Assembly: GCA_019022495.1 (NCBI GenBank)
Contig: JAFEKR010000002.1
Span: 2,170,001 to 2,234,000 of the forward strand
Length of the DNA stretch: 64,000 nucleotides
Direction: 5' to 3'
DNA from: Epichloe hybrida
Taxonomy: Eukaryota; Ascomycota; Sordariomycetes; Hypocreales; Clavicipitaceae
In this document: in pieces, positions 59,985 through 64,000 of the stretch
Layout: every line of letters begins with the position of its first letter
Position numbering within the stretch: the stretch's first letter is position 1
Position numbers and translations under genes: made by a program
The notes under the pieces: model-generated
Databases searched by the model: none
Seen by the model: the letters and a program-made list of their open reading frames with translations, nothing else
What the model was told of the DNA's origin: nothing

Positions 59985-62900
59985 CTAGCCGCCTCCAGAC
60001 CCTGAGCCGCTGGAGCCACCGCCAGAGCCGGAGCCGCTGGAACCACCGCCAGAGCCGGAGCCGCTGGAGCCACCCCCTGAGCCGGAGCCGCTGGAACCGC
60101 CTCCAGAGCCGGAGCCACTGGAGCCACCGCCAGAGCCAGAGCCACTGGAACCGCCGCCAGAGCCGGAGCCGCTGGAGCCACCCCCTGAGCCGGAGCCGCT
60201 GGAGCCACCGCCAGAGCCAGAGCCGCTGGAACCACCGCCAGAGCCTGAGCCGCTGGAACCGCCGCCTGAGCCGCCTCCAGAGCCGCCGCCTGAGCCGCCA
60301 CCTGAACCTCCGCCACTACCACCTCCAGAACCACCTCCGGAACCGCCGCCTGATCCTCCTCCAGATCCTCCTCCAGATCCTCCTCCTGAACCGCCTCCGG
60401 AATCACCTCCAGAACCTGAGCCGGATGAGCTTCCTTCCGAGCCTCCGCCAGACCCTCCAAAGACGGAACTCTTGACGCAGCTAACGAAGCTATCTCCAGA
60501 ATCAGGGTTGTTGGCACACTTCTTGACGTTGTCGTCCGCGAATGGCCCCAAGTCCGAGATACATTTGACCGCGCTTGCTTTCAGCTCAGCCTTGCTCATA
60601 CCTTCAAGATTCGTGCAAGATGACGGCAGCTCAGTTATGCAGATGTCTTGCGCTGATCCCAAGAGGCAAGAAAAGACGTCAGCTCCCTTGGAGCTTTCCA
60701 CTATCTTGCTCGGGTTCAGACACGTCTCGATCTTGTTGATCTTGTACTCTTTCAAGGCAATCTTGCATTGGACAAGCTTGGGAATGATTTCCAGCCCATT
60801 GCTTTCCTTGATGGAAGCACACTCCTGGGGAAGCTTGGACAGACACTTCTTCGGCGGGCTGGAATCACAGCTGTCGCCGCCGCCGCCGCCGCTTTTCTTG
60901 GGCAGGCCGATGGAGCTGAAGAGGCAGCTGATGATATCATCGCCCGTGGTCGATTTGTTGTTCAAGCACTGAAGCGCGCCGTTCACGGCGAATGGTCCCA
61001 GAGACAGTTTACATTTGGCAATCTTGGCAACCAAATCCGCCCCGCTCGCTCCTGAAAGATCCTTGCAGGCGCTTGGTAGGTCGGAAAGGCATTGACCCTT
61101 GACGGCGTTCTTTAAGCAGCTGACGATGTTGTCCCCCTTCGTCGCTGGATTGATGCCAGCCGTCACGACACACTTGGCAACATCTCCAACCGCGAATGGC
61201 CCAAGTTCGGCCGAACAGGCCGGAACCGCGGTAATGAGGCCCAGGCCATTGGTGCCGCTCAGCTTTGTGCAAGACGGAGGCAGGTCAGTAGCGCAGACCG
61301 ATGTAGTAGGAGCCGAGGAGCATGTCGACGAAGGCTTTGTGCTAGTGGGCTTGGTGGATGTGGGAATGTTGGTCGTCGCCGGGCTGGACGTTGGCGCAAT
61401 ACTCGACGTCTTTGCTGAAGTCGACGTGAGAGCAGACGAGCTGGGCTGCGAGCCAGAAGTTGGCTGCGAACTGGAAGCTGGAGCAGAGCTAGGAGCTGGC
61501 TGAGAGCTGGGAGCTGGGGCAGAGCTAGGAGCTGGCTGCGAGCTAGAAGCTGGCTGCGAACTGGAAGCTGGAGCAGAGCTGGGAGCTGGGGCAGAGCTAG
61601 GAGCTGGGGCAGAGCTGGGAGCTGGCTGCGAGCTAGGAGCTGGCTGCGAACTGGAAGCTAGCTGCGAGCTGGGAGCTGGGGCAGAGCTAGAAGCTGGCTG
61701 AGAGCTGGGAGCTGGCTGCGGACTGGAAGCTGGAGCAGAGCTAGGAGCTGGCTGAGAGCTAGGAGCTGGCTGCGAACTGGAAGCTGGCTGCGAGCTAGCT
61801 GAGAGCTGGGAGCTGGCTGGCTAGCTGGCTGCGAGCTGGAGAGCTAGAGCTAGCGAGCTGGGAGCTGGGGCAGAGCTAGAAGCTGGCTGAGAGCTGGGAG
61901 CTGGCTGCGGGCTGGAAGCTGGAGCAGAGCTAGGAGCTGGCTGAGAGCTAGGAGCTGGCTGCGAACTGGAAGCTGGCTGCGAGCTAGGAGCTGGGGCAGA
62001 GCTGGGAGCTGGCTGCGAGCTAGGAGCTGGCTGCGAGCTGGGAGCTGGCTGCGAGCTAGAAGCTGGCTGCGAGCTGGAAGCTGGCTGCGAGCTAGAAGCT
62101 GGCTGCGAGCTGGGAGCTGGCTGCGAGCTGGGAGCTGGCTGCGAGCTAGAAGCTGGCTGCGAGCTGGGAGCTGGCTGCGAGCTAGAAGCTGGCTGCGAGC
62201 TGGGAGCTGGCTGCGAACTAGAAGCTGGCTGCGAGCTGGGAGCTGGCTGCGAACTAGAAGCTGACTCGGAAGTTGCCGGTCCTGACAGCTGCTGGTTGGG
62301 AGCTGGCTGGCTGAACTAGAAGCTGGGAAGTTGCCGGTCCTGACATTGGTTGAGAGCTGGGTGCTGGCTGCGAGCTGGGAGCTGGCTGCGAGCTGGGAGC
62401 TGGCTGCGAGCTAGAAGCTGGCTGCGAGCTGGAAGCTGGCTGCGAGCTAGAAGCTGGCTGCGAGCTGGGAGCTGGCTGCGAACTAGAAGCTGGCTGCGAG
62501 CTGGGAGCTGGCTGCGAACTAGAAGCTGGCTGCGAGCTGGGAGCTGGCTGCGAACTAGAAGCTGGCTGCGAGCTGGGAGCTGGCTGCGAACTAGAAGCTG
62601 ACTCGGAAGTTGCCGGTCCTGACATTGGTTGAGAGCTGGGTGCTGGATTGGAAGTTGGGCCAGATGATGCCGGTCCTGACGATGCCGGGCTAGACGATAC
62701 TGGCTGAGTAGTGGGCGCTGGGCCAGACGACTCAGGGCCAGATGATGCCGGTCCTGACGATGCCGGGCTAGACGATACTGGCTGAGTAGGCGCCGGGCCA
62801 GACGACTCAGGGGCGGTTGATGCTGGTCCCGACGAGGCTGGTTGAGTAGTGGGCGCTGGGCCAGACGACTCAGGGCCAGATGATGCCGGTCCTGACGATG

Positions 62901-64000
62901 CCGGGCTAGACGATACTGACTGAGTAATTGGCGCTGGGCCAGACGACTCAGGGGCGGTTGATGCTGGTCCCGACGAGGCTGGTTGAGTAGTGGGCGCTGG
63001 GCCGGACGACTCAGGGCCAGATGATGCCGGTCCTGACGATACTGGGCTAGACGATACTGGCTGAGTAGGCGCCGGTCCCGATGATACTTGGCTAGACGAT
63101 ACTGGCTGAGTAGGCGCCGGTCCCGACGACTCAGGGCCTGATGATGCCGGTCCTGACGATGCCGGGCTAGACGATACTGGCTGAGTAGGCGCCGGTCCCG
63201 ATGATACTGGGCTAGACGATACTGGCTGAGTAGGCGCCGGTCCCGACGACTCAGGGCCTGATGATGCCGGTCCTGACGATACTGGGCTAGACGATGCTGG
63301 CTGAGTAGGCGCTGGACCAGACGACTCGGGGCTAGATGAGGCTGGCTGAGTAGGCGCTGGACCAGATGACTCGGGACCAGATGGTGCCGGGCTAGACGAT
63401 GCTGGCTGAGTAGGCGCTGGACCAGACGACTCAGGACCAGATGGTGCTGGTCCTGAAGATGCCGGCTGGGTAGTAGGTGCTGGCCCAGATGGCGGACCTG
63501 ATGACGCTGGCACAGAGGGTACTGGACTGGACGACACGACACCCGATGAGACTTGGCTCATACTTGGTGACCCTGTGCTCTGCGAGTTGGGCGGACTGGT
63601 ATTGCTATCACTCGGTCCGGGCCCATTGGTCTGCGAATTGGGAGGGCTGGCAGTGTCAGATGGCCCCGGAGGACCACCATTGGTATTGCTCGGTCCCGGT
63701 CCACCATTGGTCTGCGAGTTGGGAGGGCTGACGTTGGTATTGCTTGGCCCGGGCCCGTTGGTCTGCGAATTGGGAGGACTTGCGGTATCAGATGGTCCTG
63801 GGGGGGCCGTATTGCCATTGCTCGGCCCTGGGCCGGGACCGTTCGTCTGCGAGCCAGGAGGGCCTGCAGTGTCGGACGGGCCCGGCGGTGGCTGGGTCTT
63901 TGTGATCAACGGAGGAACCCCGTTTGAATCCGTTGGCTTCCCGCGGCAAGTTACGCTGATAACAGGCCATTAGCAAAGCCACAACAAGACAAGCAAGCAC
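59985..64000 (-). CDS. Repetitive Ser/Pro/Gly-rich protein with four 5-Cys modules; frame broken, runs off window
   Basis: Family not recognised. In coding order from the right edge: an acceptor-like TTATCAG near 63950 leads to VTCRGKPTDSNGVPPLIT. Next come GPSDTASPPNSQTN repeats (to about 63560), PASSGPESSGPAPTQP repeats (to about 62640) and SSQPAPSSQPA repeats (to about 61460). Then four tandem modules of about 65 residues with the pattern C-x5-LPxxC...KC..LGPFA...C...SC (first CATDLPPSCTKLSG, second CLSDLPSACKDLSG, third CLSKLPQECASIKE, fourth CITELPSSCTNLEG). The last part is a GGGS / GSSGSGSGG tail ending at TAG 59985. Stops occur where repeat units are scrambled (62254-62335 and about 61797-61860), so this is either a damaged gene or misassembled repeats. 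It looks like a secreted or wall-associated protein (inference). Confidence 0.6.
60000..60425 (-). repeat. Coding Gly-Ser repeats: GGGS and GSSGSGSGG units
   Basis: About nine 27 bp units encoding GSSGSGSGG (roughly 60000-60260) next to about eleven 12 bp units encoding GGGS (to about 60410). They form the C-terminal tail of the Cys-module protein. Confidence 0.9.
61460..63890 (-). repeat. Coding Ser/Pro repeat tract with scrambled junctions
   Basis: Arrays of SSQPA/SSQPAP units (21-27 bp, 61460-62640), then longer PASSGPESSGPAP units (62640-63500), then GPSDTASPPNSQTN units (63560-63890). At 61797-61860 and 62281-62335 units are chopped and fused out of register, and the segment with MSGPATS occurs twice. 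Confidence 0.85.

Noticed and set aside
59942..60517. Ala/Val/Pro-rich minus-strand ORF over the Gly-Ser repeats
   Set aside because: It is an out-of-frame shadow of the repeat tail of the Cys-module protein; the plus-strand Arg/Ser ORF there is another shadow.
61460..62640. CRISPR-like regular repeats
   Set aside because: The units are contiguous coding repeats with no unique spacers, in a eukaryotic genome.

Overview
This window is nuclear DNA of a filamentous ascomycete. Most genes are split by short (about 50-120 nt) GT-AG introns, there are fungal families (hybrid PKS-NRPS, CVNH, PTR2, Bos1, Mia40, OM14), and an 11.6 kb block has been mutated to TA-rich sequence in the style of repeat-induced point mutation (RIP). 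A sordariomycete, probably hypocrealean, fits the gene content; that placement is an inference.

Region 1 (1-15.9 kb) is a secondary-metabolite locus. A P450 cut by the window edge diverges from a 12.5 kb PKS-NRPS hybrid with the order KS-AT-DH-cMT-(ER remnant)-KR-ACP-C-A-T-R, followed by a convergent second P450. The PKS-NRPS frame is interrupted by an apparent 1-nt insertion near 6.96 kb. No trans-acting enoyl reductase is visible here.

Region 2 (16-37 kb) is mixed. It holds a 208 bp MITE-like element, the tyrosine-catabolism pair fumarylacetoacetase and maleylacetoacetate isomerase (convergent), a secreted CVNH protein, a PTR2 peptide transporter, a P450 next to a DHA1 drug/H+ antiporter, then conserved housekeeping genes: Bos1 SNARE, thiamine pyrophosphokinase, Mia40, an OM14-type mitochondrial outer-membrane protein and a Myb/SANT-like protein. 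An intron-containing tRNA-Ala(AGC) ends this arm.

Region 3 (37.4-49.0 kb) is a single RIP-degraded Ty3/Gypsy insertion on the minus strand, bounded by 160 bp LTRs and a CCCAC target duplication. RT, RNase H and integrase fossils can still be read. A patch of about 550-600 bp at 40.8-41.4 kb has escaped the mutation pattern and may mark a nested second element.

Region 4 (49-64 kb) starts with gene-poor homopolymer-rich DNA. It then holds a secreted GH16-like protein that lacks the whole catalytic segment, a 4HBT-type thioesterase-like protein, a DHA1 MFS transporter, 3.7 kb without a convincing gene, and a very repetitive Ser/Pro/Gly-rich protein gene with four 5-cysteine modules. That last gene runs off the right edge and has frame breaks inside its repeats.

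All exon structures were derived by eye from splice signals, frame and family motifs; no alignment or transcript data were available.
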